Assembly: GCA_013398295.1 (NCBI GenBank)
Contig: VZSF01009849.1
Location: 62,001-126,000 of the forward strand
Source of the DNA: Chionis minor
Taxonomy: Eukaryota; Chordata; Aves; Charadriiformes; Chionididae
Length of the DNA: 64,000 nucleotides
Direction of reading: 5' to 3'
The position numbers were made by a program, and so were the translations under genes. Of the stretch, positions 1-12,120 are shown piece by piece; position 1 is the stretch's first letter, and each line of letters opens with the position of its first letter. Under the pieces are notes generated by a model. It was not told the DNA's origin, did no database searches, and saw nothing but the letters and a program-made list of their open reading frames with translations.

Positions 1-316
1 AACACAAATAACCTGTAAACCTGGATTATTACAAATTCAAGTTCCATTGAGCAAGAACTATGTTGTATATAATCAATACATAAGAGGTATAAACCTGTAT
101 ATTTCAAAACATGAAGCATACCTACTGGTTCAAAATCAAGAGGAGCTAGTAAATTCACTTTGTACATGTTTTGTCGTAAATGTCTATGACAAGGAGAGGC
201 CATCTTTCTCTGAGCCAAGAAACAAACTTGGTAGTTCTCCCAGTGCGTATGTTATCCAGTTAGATAATCCATCTTGGTTTTCAGGGTGTAAGAAAAGTAA
301 CTTCTATATAGCTACC
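1..316 (+). other. AT-rich open stretch, no gene recognised
   Basis: One plus-strand frame is open from the window edge to a TGA at 362-364, reading into the poly(A) run as polylysine. It has no ATG start that decides a gene and no domain I recognise. The abrupt poly(A) run could suggest a processed copy, but no AATAAA precedes it, and avian CR1 machinery rarely makes poly(A) retrocopies. I treat the frame as probably fortuitous. It is cut by the window start, so an upstream part cannot be judged. Confidence 0.2.
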
Positions 317-351
317 AAAAAAAAAAAAAAAAAAAANAAAAAAAAAAAAAA
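317..351 (+). repeat. poly(A) run with an ambiguous base
   Basis: A run of about 34 A residues is broken only by an N at 337, the single ambiguous base in the window. Its true length is uncertain because such runs are poorly resolved in assembly. Confidence 0.9.
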
Positions 352-619
352 GGCAATTTCTTGATTCAACTATCTGGCTATTTGATTCTGCTTGATTCAG
401 AACTTCCTTTTCAGGACAATTTACTTGTCCTTCCCAGCCAGCACTTCAGTCCAGTTCAGAGGCCTCCCAAATCTTTTTTGTTCAGAACACTTCAGTTCCT
501 CAGAGTTTTAAGGTCAGCATTTTATGTCTTCCTTTTCTTGACAGAAAACATAGTCACTTCAGAGCTGATTAACATTTTTTCACAGAAATGTTTTCCCATC
601 AGACAATGTGATTTCACCT

Positions 620-935
620 AAACTGAAATTTGCAATAAGAAAATGTCAGTTCTGGGGAAAAAAAAATGGTTTTCCAACTGGGAGAAGCATAACAAAATAT
701 TTTGTTTAGGGTTGACATTTCAACATAAAATTACTTTTTTTTTTGTTTCAAAATGTTGATTCAAAATTAAAAATGCCTTAACAGAATGACATATTGGATC
801 ATTCTGTTTTGATATAAAATGTCTAGATCTTAACATTTATACTTTTCCTTAGATTTTTGACTTTCCGTTCAAGTTTGAAATGAAGAATTATTTTGAAATT
901 ACCCGTGGGAGGAAAATTCCATTTCCTCCTCTGCC
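620..935. repeat. old AT-rich interspersed repeat (DNA-transposon-like)
   Basis: The stretch has repeated words of the TTTCAAAATG / TTTTGAAAT kind on both strands. It ends in a segment like the 'aaaattccattt' ends of old repeats common in turtle, crocodile and bird genomes. I recognise the style rather than a named family. It is strongly diverged, has no coding capacity, and its boundaries are approximate. Confidence 0.35.
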
Positions 936-989
936 CTCACATTAAGAGGAGAGGCTGTTCTGAAACTGAAGTAGCAGGTAGGAGAGTCG

Positions 990-1265
990 GGCAGCCTCAG
1001 TTTTACATCCTGGTTTGTATGTCATAGCTTAGCTGCATATATTTGGCCAAGCTACTTCACTTCTTAAGACCCACAATTAGTTGGGTGGATTGTGGGGTTT
1101 TTTTGTTAAAATTGTGCAGAATGCTTGTCTACATCCCCAGCAATGCTTTGGAAAATCCTTAAATCCAGTTTGTAAATTAGGAATAACAGTACTTGCCTGT
1201 ACTGCCTTACATGAGAGGGCTGTGAGACTTAATTAACTGGTGCTTATGAAATTCTCTCAGATTCT
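990..1265 (+). repeat. MIR-like SINE, sense, split by about 95 bp
   Basis: Positions 1005-1072 follow the MIR core: a worn 'atcctgg..' then 'cttagctg', 'ttggccaagctacttcacttct'-like words corresponding to the 'ttgggcaagttacttaacttct' motif. Positions 1165-1265 follow the MIR 3' part ('tgtaaattaggaataacagtact', 'gagagggctgtgaga', 'cttaattaactggtgct'). About 95 bp of unrelated sequence separates the two halves, so either an insertion or an unusual subfamily is present. The copy is old and has no function that can be read from sequence. Confidence 0.65.
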
Positions 1266-3536
1266 TGAAAGATCTGTAGAAATCTAAAATCATATTGACT
1301 GAAATTAGTTATTCAGGTGACTTAGATACAAGTGCTGAACAAACCCAGCTGTTACTTTTAACAAGTGTGAATTATTTGGTTTGAACCGTACCTCTAATCC
1401 TCTCTGCCAGGTTCTGAACTCCCTTCTTTGGATTCTTTTCCTCACTCCGCATTTTTATGCATAAATGTAAAGCAGCACTTTTCAGTAAGCTACACAGTAA
1501 TACTAATTACAAGCATAGCTTCTTCTGCTGTTGACGATGCAGAGAGATTCACAAGAATTTTCCATACTGTGTTTTAATTCCAGCCAGATAATCATGCCTC
1601 TGCCCCTTTCCTTTGTTTTCTCTATTGTTGACATCATCTTTAACTCATGCACATAGACATAGAGTGGGAAAAGTTCTGGGATCAGGAGGATAGAAAACGC
1701 TGCAACCCAAAGTGGTTAAAGTAGGAGCTTTTATCCAAGGCTCCTTTAGCTAAGGCTCTGCTTAACATCCAGGCATTTAAAATGATTTTCCACAGGGAGT
1801 TAAAATGTAGACGATGTCAGTTCAAGAGGAAGAAGACGGCCCAGGATTCTTGATTGCATTGTACTGTAGGTTCTTGCTCTCTCCAGTTTGAGGGTCTTCA
1901 TGCCAGTAGCTTGCACTCAGACCAAGCCAGTTCTTTGGACTCCAGCGTTAAGAGTGCTGATGTCTTCACTCCGTGTTTGCACTCAGATAAAAGCATGAAC
2001 AACCCTCCTATGAAATTCAGTGGGATTTGGATGAGGATGAAGTCTTTTGTTTTCAGTAATCTTCTTTTTTTCCTTTCTGTCTCTCCATTTCTGTTTCCCT
2101 CAACATCTCTCCCCCTTTCTGAGTTTTCATCTGGGTTTCATCAATCATGGGACAAGCATAATCTGTTCTGCAGCATCCGCCATTTAGCCACACCACCAAA
2201 TATTACCCCTCTCAACACATCTCTACCTCTCCCAGCTGCAAATGAACCTCTTGTCTTTCATATCCCCAGCTCTTTTAGGCTGCTGTTTGTCAGGTAAATT
2301 TCTGTCTGCCTCCTGTTTAATCTGTTTATTGCTCTGTCTGATCCTCACCAGCTGCATTCTTATTCTCCATATTCTCCTGAGACTTTGAGCTTCTTTACTG
2401 CCAGGTCCAGAAGGACAGCACTGTGTTTTTTCTTGCAGTTTGGGCTGTAGCAACTGTTGGAAAACATCATGCAAGAGCAATTGTGCCAGCATACCCATAA
2501 TTATGGAGGCACAGGCAAAAGAGTGCTTTTCCCAAGAGGCCTTTTGACTCTTTACCAAATGACATTAACATGAAAGAAGGCACAAGTCTTTTTGTTTAAT
2601 TTTTGTTTCATTGTGTTTCCTTTCTTGCTAGTGTAACAGCTTCCATAAACAGACATAGGATAGTATATAAAAATCACACTGCTTACTGATATACTAATAA
2701 CTGATATTAGTAAACAAGTTTCTAGCATAGAAACCAGCAATGTCTGGTTTGTGTTGGGTATCTGCAATTGCATCTCCAGTACGGTCGTACATGAGTTAAG
2801 AAAGAGTGTGTATACAGCTTGTGTTTGTACTCTTATTCTCCCCAACTAATTAGTGGCTTTGCTGTTATTGGTAGCTGCTCTTTGCTTTTCTGGTGATTTG
2901 ATTGACACAGTAACCGCCCTTGGTGATAGTGGCACTTCAGTCATGGCTGTTGTTGCACAAAGTATGATGAGACAGGCTTACATGCACAAAAATTTTTAGC
3001 AAGGTCCGTAGCTGATGGAATACATCAGCTCTGACAAATATACTTTAGCAGTGAATCAAAAACAGAGAGAGAGAAAGGGAAGGGGAAAACCCTTTCCAGG
3101 GGCCACCCAGGAGGGACAGCGATGAGGTCCCAGGTTCTTATAGCAGGTGCAAGGCCAGGAGAGCAACAATACAAGCGTACCAGTGTGAGAACAACAAAGG
3201 AAAAAAGAATGAGAATAGTGGCATGGGAACAATACAGGGAAAATACTGCCACTGACACTCTGGAAAAGCACTGCCTCTACAGCTTAAGTGAAGGGTTATA
3301 GAGCTGCAAATAGCAGGCCCTTGGCATTACTAAAGCACCAATGTATCTGAGGCCTTCTGTAGCACTGTGTATGCTCTGCTTTGTTTCTCCATCCTCTTGC
3401 CACCTAGTCTATAATCCCTCTTTTTTGATTTCCTGGTTGGGGATTCCTTAAGTAGGAAGGGCAAGGTGAAGCATTCTGTACATCTGATGCTTGGGCAGCT
3501 TCAGCCTTCTGGTATGAGCTTCAGTTTAGCTGTTTT
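1266..3536. other. no gene seen
   Basis: Unique-looking sequence of mixed composition. A 147-codon frame at 1854-2297 begins at TTG, lacks any domain and is rich in Ser, Leu, Phe and Pro, as expected of a pyrimidine-rich noncoding strand. A purine-rich patch lies at 3058-3090. I found no repeat family or RNA gene here. Confidence 0.6.
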
Positions 3537-3554
3537 AAAAAAAAAAAAAAAAAG
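3537..3554 (+). repeat. A18 homopolymer
   Basis: An uninterrupted run of 18 A residues, with no retrotransposon body recognised upstream. Confidence 0.85.
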
Positions 3555-3749
3555 TTACCTATGCTATAAAATGGTGCATCTCTTGAGTGTGTCACACCAC
3601 ATCATTAATAATCACTGCCAGGACAAGGAAACCTAGTCAGCTATTCATTTCTTCATTACATTTCAATGGGTTGGCCCTTCCCTGTGGCATTCACATGGAA
3701 AGTGTCCCTACTATACCTTACATGAAGACATGGGGGAGTAAAGATTTGT

Positions 3750-3835
3750 AGCCAGGATTTTCAAAGGGAACTAAGTGGATTACGTACTCCAATACCCTAG
3801 AATTTCAGTGGCTTAGGCACTTTTAACAACTCAAA
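3750..3835. repeat. old palindromic amniote repeat
   Basis: The order 'gattttcaaaggg..actaag' ... 'atttcagtggcttaggcac' 'ttttaaca' matches the familiar palindromic repeat of sauropsid genomes, with its arms 'gattttcaaaggcacctaag' and 'cttaggcacttttgaaaa' around 'cattgacttcaatggg'. It is a short, diverged remnant, probably of a nonautonomous DNA transposon. Confidence 0.55.
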
Positions 3836-5419
3836 ACAAAGCTATTGAGGAACAACTGGAAGATTAATGATGTAATATTATTTAATACGATTCATTCCCA
3901 TTTATGTTCTTGTGTCTGAGTCTACCAGTCCCAAGAAGCGGATTCTCTATCCTAGATCTATGTACCGTCTGCACCTTCCTTGTGTCTGGTCACATTTGTC
4001 TCCTCATGCTTGGTGTTGTCTCCAGTGACTAATTTTCTCTGACTCCTCTCCTGCATCCTCACCTTTACTTAGGAAGGCCAGAAATGTTTATCTGCATGTG
4101 GCATCCAGGGTTCTTGCGTTGAGCACTTCCTCTGCACTGTAACATCTTTGTTTCCCCGTCAAGAAGCATAATATCCTCCTTGCATTCAGGCGAGGAAGAA
4201 AAGAAAAACCAGTAAACAGGCACAGTAATTAGATCTAATGCCTAGGCTCTGGAGAGGAAATTGGGAGATAAATTAAAAGTTGGTCCCATTGGAAGGTTCC
4301 CCAATGGATATTGATCAGGCTCAGGTGAACTAGAAACAGTTCAAGGAGAATTTATTAATTAGAAGCTGACAACCAATTGTTTCTTCCTCTCTCTGTTTTG
4401 AGGTTGTAGTTTTTGTTTGCCTGCTTCTCTGATAGAGGCAGCAGGTAAATTCCTTTAACTGTACTCCTTTGTCTATGTCCAAGGGGCAGCGGAGTGGAAG
4501 CACAAAGGCTGGCAAAGCTCATTAAATCCAGGAGCACAGAAATGGAGTGCAGGTCTTGCCATTGCTTTCCCCAGAGATGCTCAGGGTTGCTCTGTATTCC
4601 CTTCTGAGACCCTGACCTCTTGTCCTTCAGATTACACAGTTGGTTAGCTGAAACCTTTGCTCTTGGTTTTCTAACTCTCCGGCACAGACAGCATGCCTAT
4701 GGAGAACACACATATCTCTGCTGAGGAGAGGAGGGAGGCCGAGAGGCACAGATAACCCTCAGGCATTTATCTGCCTTGTCAGCAGGTCTAGCCAGCAATT
4801 CAGAGGGAGAAAGGGGTTTTTTTTCCCTGACTGCAGAAGCCACCTGTGGTTTTAAGTGAGTTATCAGTTTGCCTCTCACCATTGTTTTACAGTTTACTAC
4901 TGTTAATAGATTCCAATACAGCTGAAATCTAAAGTAATTAGGGGCCCGATTCTGAATATAATCCTGCTCAGGGTAACACAGAAACACTCCTGCACATAGG
5001 TATGTACCTTTCTATGAACACCTTAAAAACTGCAAAGGAAGCTTCAAGTCTTAGGCAATGTCAAATACAAAGTTAGGAAACACAAGCTTGAGTCTTCTCT
5101 TGGGTGTACACTAAAATCTTTAAGTGCATGTCCTCATAGTACTTTTTGCCCAGCAGTTCTGTCTCAGGACAGTACACAGAATAGATGGAGCTTTATGAAT
5201 AAGTAGCTAGTCAATATTTTATTTCCTTCACATTGTTTGGCATATGGCTCTAGGCTTTATTTGTTGGACAGAATTCAAACCCTACTCTGGAGGGAAAATT
5301 ACTAATTTTCTTGCAGACTTTTTTGAGGCACACATCACTATAATGGCTAGCTGCTGTACGAACATTAACTAACTTAGTACTACAACATCTCTGGTTGGTG
5401 AGGGCATACTATTGTATTG
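3836..5419. other. no gene seen; possible old repeat at 4936-4992
   Basis: Mostly unique sequence. Positions 4936-4992 ('ggggcccgattctgaat', 'ctgctcagggtaacac') resemble a common reptile/bird repeat reading 'gggcccgattctgc...cagttacacc'. No open frame with recognisable content was found. Confidence 0.5.
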
Positions 5420-5580
5420 GGTTCCTGTTTGGGAAACTGAGGCAGAGACATTGCGGTAGGGAGCTTTGAAGCAGTTCATCCATTTAAACAACAGCTCCCG
5501 TCTTTATTTGTTGTGGATAGGTATGTTTAGGATTTCTGTAAATCACAGCCCAGGCCTCAAGTCAGGAATCAAGAAAACAG
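5420..5580 (-). repeat. MIR-like SINE fragment, antisense
   Basis: 'tttgggaaactgaggcagag' at 5428-5447 is the antisense of the MIR 'ctctgtgcctcagtttcc' motif. Later words ('cagcccaggcctcaagtcag') suit its antisense head. The middle is too diverged to align by eye. Confidence 0.45.
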
Positions 5581-8085
5581 GGCACACTCAGTTAGTGAGG
5601 GACTTTCATGGTACTTGGTTTAAGTGTCTTGCTTAAACCGAGACATTTGTTCAAATGACATCTGTATTAGCAGGCAGGAGAAAATTCATCCCTCTAGACA
5701 TTGAGCTACATTAATCTTGAGGCCCACCTCTTCTTTCCTCTCAGTTCCTTGCCTCATTTACTGTACACCTTCCCATCTCAGCAATAAACGAGAAGAGATC
5801 CTAAAGACAACATCCTCACATCCTCTTTCAGTATAACCTCCTGTTCCGCTGAAGAATAGGTCTGCCTTGTGCAATATGTAAGTCAGTCTTCTATCGGCAA
5901 ATAGTATGTGATAGAGTAAGAAGGGACCAGATTACCAGAAATATGTTCAAAGGAACTGGATTTACTAGGTCTTCATGTTAAATTTGCACCTGCTATTTCC
6001 TGTCTTCTAAATACATGACTTACCAGTATCCGCAATTTTTTCAGTGCTTTGCTTCTCTTATGTATGTGTCTGTGCATGTTTTTTTAAAAAAAAGCAAATG
6101 GAAACTTCAGAAATTCCGTCATCTGAGTTCAGATTCATTCCTAGGTGATTCATCAGTAACGTGGGAACATTTATACATGCTGTATAGCCCTCTACTACCC
6201 CAGCTGTGGGAGTAACTGATAGCAGAAGTACATAGTTATCTTCCTTGTAGGTCAGCATACAGAGGGGAATGAGGCGAACATTTTGCATCTGGGTTTTACA
6301 GATGCTTGCTAACAACAAGAGATAGTGAGACTCTTGAATGCTGGATTATATTCTGGGCTCTGAAAGGGAGTTTGTGCTACTGGGTACAGACTTTTCTGCC
6401 TTTTCCCCCAGAGTGGTCCTAGGTGCCCTCTTCTCTACACTTTATCTGCACACTCTATCTCCTCTAAATTTGCTAAACACATTCCTTTAGGCGGTGTGAA
6501 TGCAAACCTGGACAATACAATGTTGCTACCAAAATGTCAAAATTCTGTAACAGCTTTACAGTTTAACATAAGGGATATGGTAATTTTTTTCGTGGTTTAC
6601 TGATGTAGGGAAAGGTGCGTTGAATAGATATTCAACTGACTGATATTTGCTGCTGAATTTGAAGAAAAAACAGCAAAAAAACTGCTTTCCCCTATTTCTT
6701 CTCTCTTAGAGTAAAATCTGCAAAACTCCAGGAAGATTTTTCCTAGATTTATCTCCAATGGGTTAGTAGCCGCTAGGCCATGATGTTTCCCTATGTGATT
6801 TATATGTCTTTTCACTGGTCCTGGGAGTTAATGTTTCCCCCCTAGGTGCTGGCCATTTGTAGCACAGCTTGAAAGAATGAAATAGTGTTTTAAACTCTCT
6901 TCTCCATCTCAAAGTTGGTCTTTCAACTTTAAAAATTGATTAACTTTGTGTGAAAGGTCCTGGCTTGAAGGGTTCTGGGGAATAAGGTTCTTTATTTAGT
7001 GGCAGAACTTGTGCATCATGGACAGGAACAGAAGACACTTCCCGATCACCATCTCTTCTTCCAACGTGACTTGCACCTGAACTAGAGGTATCTGCTGTAG
7101 GGGTGAATTGATAGGTATATTTTAAAGGTCTGGTCAGTCTCTCTGCTATCTAGCTTTGATGGTAGCTTTCTGTGGTATAGATCCTTTTCTAGGAAGTGCT
7201 AGATGGGGATTGCTGGCATATTGCACATAGACCATTCTGCCACCATTATATTTGATAAAGTTGAGCTGAGGTCACATTGGCACATAGACCCTGGATGAAA
7301 TGGGCTTATACCCACCCTATCTCCAGCCTTTCGGCAGACTGATTCTCTTAGGAATTTGTTTTGCGGCTTGACAAAATACAAAGCTTGATGAAATGCAATT
7401 TTGAAATATATGTATTTGGTAAATTAATGAACTAGCACAGACTAAATGAAATTATCAAGAGCAATCAAAACTCAGATGGGAATTTTTTTCAGGTGATTAT
7501 AATGAGCTTCTCTCTTCCCATGGACAGAAAGTTCTATGTGAAATCAGTGTTTCATAGCAGAAAGGTTCACTTTTAGCATCTGTAATAAGAAAACACCATA
7601 TAAAAGAAGGTACATAAGAAAATCCAGAGTGCTCAGATCCATTTGACCAGCTTCAAATTTGTTGACTTCAAATTAATGTTAGAAGAATGGGATCAGACAG
7701 ATGTCTCCATGCTCTTTCTGCAGTTAGGACTGTTCCTATGGGTCCACCTTATCTGCAGCAATTTATTATTCAGTGAAAAGCTTCTCATCCTGTGTGCTTT
7801 GACAGCAAATAACAGTGAAGAACAGAAACCAGGTGGGACACATGATATTCTGGAGTAACTAGAACTAATACCAAAGCTTCCACTGGCTTCAGTAGAGATG
7901 AGGTTTCTCTCTGGGAGTTTAGCTCAAGCCAATGTGTCTTGGCAATTTACTGTCGTAAAGGAGTTCATCCCACTGGTGACTAAGGCCCAGGTGAGTCTTA
8001 AGGACTCCGTTTCAGTAAGCTGGGCTCTAACTTGTGGAAACCTGGCCTCTGGAAAACAGTGATCTGGTGTGTCTTTCCCATGTAG
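5581..8085. other. no gene seen
   Basis: Unique sequence with several pyrimidine-rich stretches. A splice-like pair at 5832-5877 is described in the findings; its three frames are all closed. I see no RNA gene or clear repeat. Confidence 0.6.
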
Positions 8086-8209
8086 ACTATGTTTTATCCT
8101 ATATTTTCTCGAATTTCTTGTGCAAACATAGATGCCTTGCCTTACAGTGAGGAAGATGTGTCCTTATCCTCATTCCTAATGTTCTCCATTCTCTTGAAAA
8201 GCCGACACG
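8086..8209 (+). other. exon-like segment, product unknown
   Basis: The segment follows a pyrimidine-rich acceptor (gtgtctttcccatgtag) and ends at a good donor (ACACG|GTAAGG). It is 124 bp. The frame starting at its first base is open throughout and carries an ATG at 8089; the other two frames have stops. The 41 residues include an acidic patch (YSEEDV) followed by a hydrophobic run. The frame stays open past the donor to a stop at 8337, so an unspliced 82-codon frame also exists. I recognise no family. A chance match is quite possible, since splice-like pairs with an open frame are expected in 64 kb. Confidence 0.2.
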
Positions 8210-9272
8210 GTAAGGGCACATCAGACAAGTGGACTGATCCAAAAGACATAGTTAAGAAATGGTGCCAGAGTTTTGACCTCATTCCTCTCCTGATCATGGC
8301 CTCATGCTTTCAGCATGTTCAGTGGAAATATGCCTGAGAATGTGTCTGAATTTCTGCTGTAAAGCTCAGTAAAAAGAGAGTGCCAAATTCATCTCTGATG
8401 TGAGCCGTTTGACTTCAGCAAGCTTACTCTGGGGAGAGATTTGGTCCCGTGTATTTGATGTGTACTAAATGGAAAAGTGAGGTTTTCTGTTAATGCTCTC
8501 TGCTATGGTTAGGCTAAAAAAGAAGCTGTAGCACATTTTTTCCAATGAAACGAGAATACATATTTATGTATTTGTATCTCCACAGCTGTGTCTATATCTA
8601 TTTATTTATAAAATTAAAATATTAGATAATGAAAGTGGTCTTAGAACCTGAGGTAATTATTATGCAGGCTTTTTACTCATAAACAGCAGGCTTGCATTCA
8701 GATTTTGAGGGAGAAGTACGGGCAAAGCTGGGTGGAGATTTGTAGGACTGGAAGAGCAGGAGCAGTTCTGGGTTAGGACATTGCATGCAGAACCTTGGCG
8801 GAGCCCCTGGGAGATCAAGGCAGGCCCAGCAATGGGATGGTGCAGGCCAGGACTGTGGACTGTGGGCAGGAGCTGCAGGTGCCTACACTGAACAGTTCCA
8901 GGCAAAGTCATCAGATATTGTTATTTTCAGAAGTAGCAAAGTCAATCTAGGGGAACAATTTCAAGGCCGAAGTGGAAACCATTCAAGTTTTTTAAAAGAA
9001 TTGCAGGGGAACTGAAATGAAACCTGACGCTCAGCTGCTTTTTCTTTATCTGTGACTTAGGAAGACCTAAGGAGTAGAGGCTCCCATCAGTGCTACCTAG
9101 TGCAGAGTTTGCCCCATGGGGTGAGAGTCACATAGGTGCCCTCCCAGCACCATCCTGAATCTTCTCAGAGCCACAGTGGTGTAAAACCGCCCAAGCCATC
9201 CTGTCCTCAGGGAAGACAAGAGCAAAGATGGATATAGTTCTGTCTCTCTCATTTGAGTTAGCGTGTTCTTAC
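8210..9272. other. no gene seen
   Basis: An AT-rich patch at 8540-8640 contains repeated TATTTAT words. A moderately GC-rich patch at 8690-8890 carries open frames on both strands, an effect of composition. No known repeat was recognised. Confidence 0.55.
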
Positions 9273-9381
9273 CTCAGTGGAAGATCAGTAGACAAACAAG
9301 GGATTCAATCACTCACACCAGGGTTCCTGAGGAGTGACAGCATTATGGCCCTCCCGGGCTGCTTCTCTGCAAAGCCAACCA
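9273..9381 (-). repeat. possible antisense SINE head with strong splice-like ends
   Basis: On the minus strand this 109-bp interval reads 'ctcctcaggaaccctgg' and 'gtgattgaatccc', resembling the tRNA-derived head of a MIR-type SINE (B box near GGTTCGAATCC). It is also bounded on that strand by a long pyrimidine tract ending in TAG and by the donor GAG|GTAAGAAC. All three minus frames contain stops, so any exon would be noncoding or untranslated. Confidence 0.35.
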
Positions 9382-9383
9382 CT

Positions 9384-9412
9384 AAAAAAAAAAAAAGGAA
9401 GGAAGGAAGAAA
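9384..9412 (+). repeat. A13 run followed by GGAA repeats
   Basis: Thirteen A residues are followed by three GGAA/GAAG units. On the minus strand this is the pyrimidine tract noted for the preceding interval. Confidence 0.8.
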
Positions 9413-9544
9413 CATGGACAAGTTTACTCTCCTCTGGGTAGCATCCTGAAAGTCTGTATAATGACATTTACTAATGCTGCCCACATATTTCTTGTCTCAA
9501 AGGAGGCTGGAATAGAGGTTAGACTTTGTAGGTCACCATTAAAA

Positions 9545-9640
9545 AACCAAAGCCCTGCTTCACAGCTCTCCATTGACTGGCTGTGACCCTGGGCAAAAAA
9601 CTTCTACCCTTCTGTGACTCATTCTGCCCCAGTGATGCCA
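9545..9640 (+). repeat. MIR-like SINE fragment, sense
   Basis: 'gactggctgtgaccctgggc' at 9575-9594, then 'aacttctacccttctgtgactca', corresponds word for word to the MIR core 'actggctgtgtgaccttgggcaagttacttaacctctctgtgcctca'. Preceding bases ('agccctgcttcacagctct') fit the 'cccagctctgccact' section. Confidence 0.65.
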
Positions 9641-12120
9641 GCTGTCCTCCAGGAAGGGCTGCATGGCTGAGAGCCGTAGTTTTCCTGCAGGAGAAAGGCC
9701 TCTTGGGTTTGTTCAGTGGCTGCTCCGAGTGAATCCCAAATATAATGGAGGAAAATAGGCTGTTCTTACTCAGAAACAATCTCTGCCCCTCACTATCTTC
9801 CTTGTGCTTCTGTGCTTCCTGGTAAAAACACAAGGTGGCACTGAGTCAGCAGGACCTTGGCTGACAGTTGCCTCTGCATTTCTTTCTATTTATACACAAT
9901 TATGGATATTTACGAGACCTCCTGTGGGTAGGCTGCAACCTCCCAGTTCTCCCATCGTGTTGTGAGGACAGTGCCAGTGACCATCCTGACTCATTTATTG
10001 CAGGAGTTATTGTATAGTCATTTTATGTAATGCACTAACAATTTTATTAGGAAATGTAGTGCCGGAGTAACCTAGCAAATGGACAGTCTCAAGGACTAGA
10101 TTCTTGCATCAGAGTCTCTGTAAGAAAAAAAATACCAGTATGAGAAAATTAAAGGAAACAGACAGCTGTCTCAAGAATCCAGGAACCACTTGAATGGTAA
10201 TCTACCGTCAGGCCCAGACTCCTTATCACTGATGATATTTCTGCTAGAGAGAGAGACCTAAATTGCAAGGCTCCATCTCAGCTCCCTGCAGGATGGATAT
10301 GCCTTGTGAGTTGTACTCTTTGCTAGCAGCAAGCAATTATCAAATGAGAAATAGCAGTAGCATGATTATAGGCTATATGAAAATACAAGCTTGCCCAATC
10401 CCTACTGATGTCTTAAAACAAGTGTCAAAGCACCAGCTACACAGTGCCCCTTTCCTCTTTACTGTCCAACTGAAGTTACATGACTGATAACATGGTTAAA
10501 ACTGGGATTTGCCTTCCTCTAGGACCCGGGCCTGTTAAGCAGAGATAAGCGTACTGTTTACGATGGAGGAATATCTAATGCTTAAGGGGGAGAATTGGAC
10601 AGCAACCCCTAAGGTCCGTTCCTAGATTTTTTATAGTAAACCATGGGCAATACTCTTATTCCCTTGGGAATTTCCTTGTGCGTGATGTGAGGATGATAAG
10701 CTCTCTTTCCCATGCACAGCAGTGTGATGACAGAGCAGCGGATGATAAAAAGTTCTAGTAGATGTGGCATGCAAATAGGTGAAATACGTAATGCTGTTGC
10801 ATTTGGACTGCTTGATTGAAAGGGTTTGTTTGCCTGCCTGCAGGGTGAATGTCATTTTGCGTGACAAAGCTTGTGCAATATGTTACAGAGCGGACACCTC
10901 CTCACATAGAAATTTCACTCTTATTCTTTTTTTTTGGAATCACTGAGGTGATAGGACTAAAGCACAGCAAGCTTTTTGACGGGAAAAGGCTATGAAAGTA
11001 TAAAAAAATCTTTATTTTACCTTTCACTTATTATAGTACTGCCCAGCCAAAAATCATATTCTGTTTTCCCCTATAGAAAGCACAACAGCAATGACAAAAA
11101 GTAGTGTGTTATTTGTGGATCAGCTCTCCCAGCCGCTGTTTGCAGTGGCCTCAGGCAAGTCTCTCTGGGCTCAGGGAAGTATTTGCATCCTGCCCATTCC
11201 CCACTGCCTGTGCTTCCCCACCTTGCTCCTTGGCTCTGTGGAGATCCTTTCCCAATCCTCTGCCCACAGAACAGTTTATTTAACCTTGAAGTTCTCTTAT
11301 CAGCTGCATCACTCTGCTGTAGCTGCAAGACCTAAATTGTTTTCCATTGTCCGTGAGCTGAATGGGGCCAGGCCTTCAGAGAGCACAGGCTTGGAAGCAC
11401 TTTAAAGTAGGCAGTCTGAGATGGAAATGCTGCAGGTAATAAGGAAAAGTAAAGAAGCTCTGTCCTCCTTCTCCTGAGGCCCTCTGCTCCTTAAATGCCC
11501 AGTGGCTATATGGGAGCTCCAGCCCAACTCTCAGGAGAGTTGTGCATGACACATGGCTCTTAATTAAATACATCTTTCTGTGACACGTGAAGCAAGACGA
11601 GGCTGTTACCCATGCAGACCAGCAAGCTCCTCCTCTGTGACCTGTAATGCCCAAGTTCCCTCCTCACTGCCATGCCATTACTCTGCAACATCCCTTGCTC
11701 TTAAACTCTTGGGCCCCAAGTATGGAACTACATCTGTAACGCAGGCACAGTCCCTCTGCAGCCCCAAGTACTGTGGGTTTTCCCTAGTCTGAGCTTGTGT
11801 GTGATCAGTTCTTTCAAACGCCCAACAGGAGCAAGGCTGCTGCCCGACCTGTGGTGAGCTGAGGCACGGGAAGCAGAGGACAGGCTGAATGACAAGTGCG
11901 TTGAGTGTCAGACACAGCTGTGGCATAGATAGAGGGAGGGGAGCGATGCAGCGTGGCATGTATATGCTGCATCAAGTGGTGCTAACAGTGACATTACAGT
12001 CAGTTTTGTCTCCCTGGGAGCAGTCCAGGGCTCTGCCTGTGCGTGTTCATAAACTGGTATGATACACCTTGCACGATTAAGGCTACGCTTGTAGCACGTA
12101 TCTGCAATGTGAATGTAAGG
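9641..12120. other. no gene seen
   Basis: Unique sequence. Many medium-length open frames on both strands at 11070-12330 reflect locally higher GC and low stop density; none has recognisable content. No repeat family was recognised between 9640 and 12120. Confidence 0.55.

Noticed and set aside
1854..2297. 147-codon frame
   Set aside because: It starts at TTG, is biased toward Ser/Leu/Phe/Pro from pyrimidine-rich DNA, and lacks any recognised domain.
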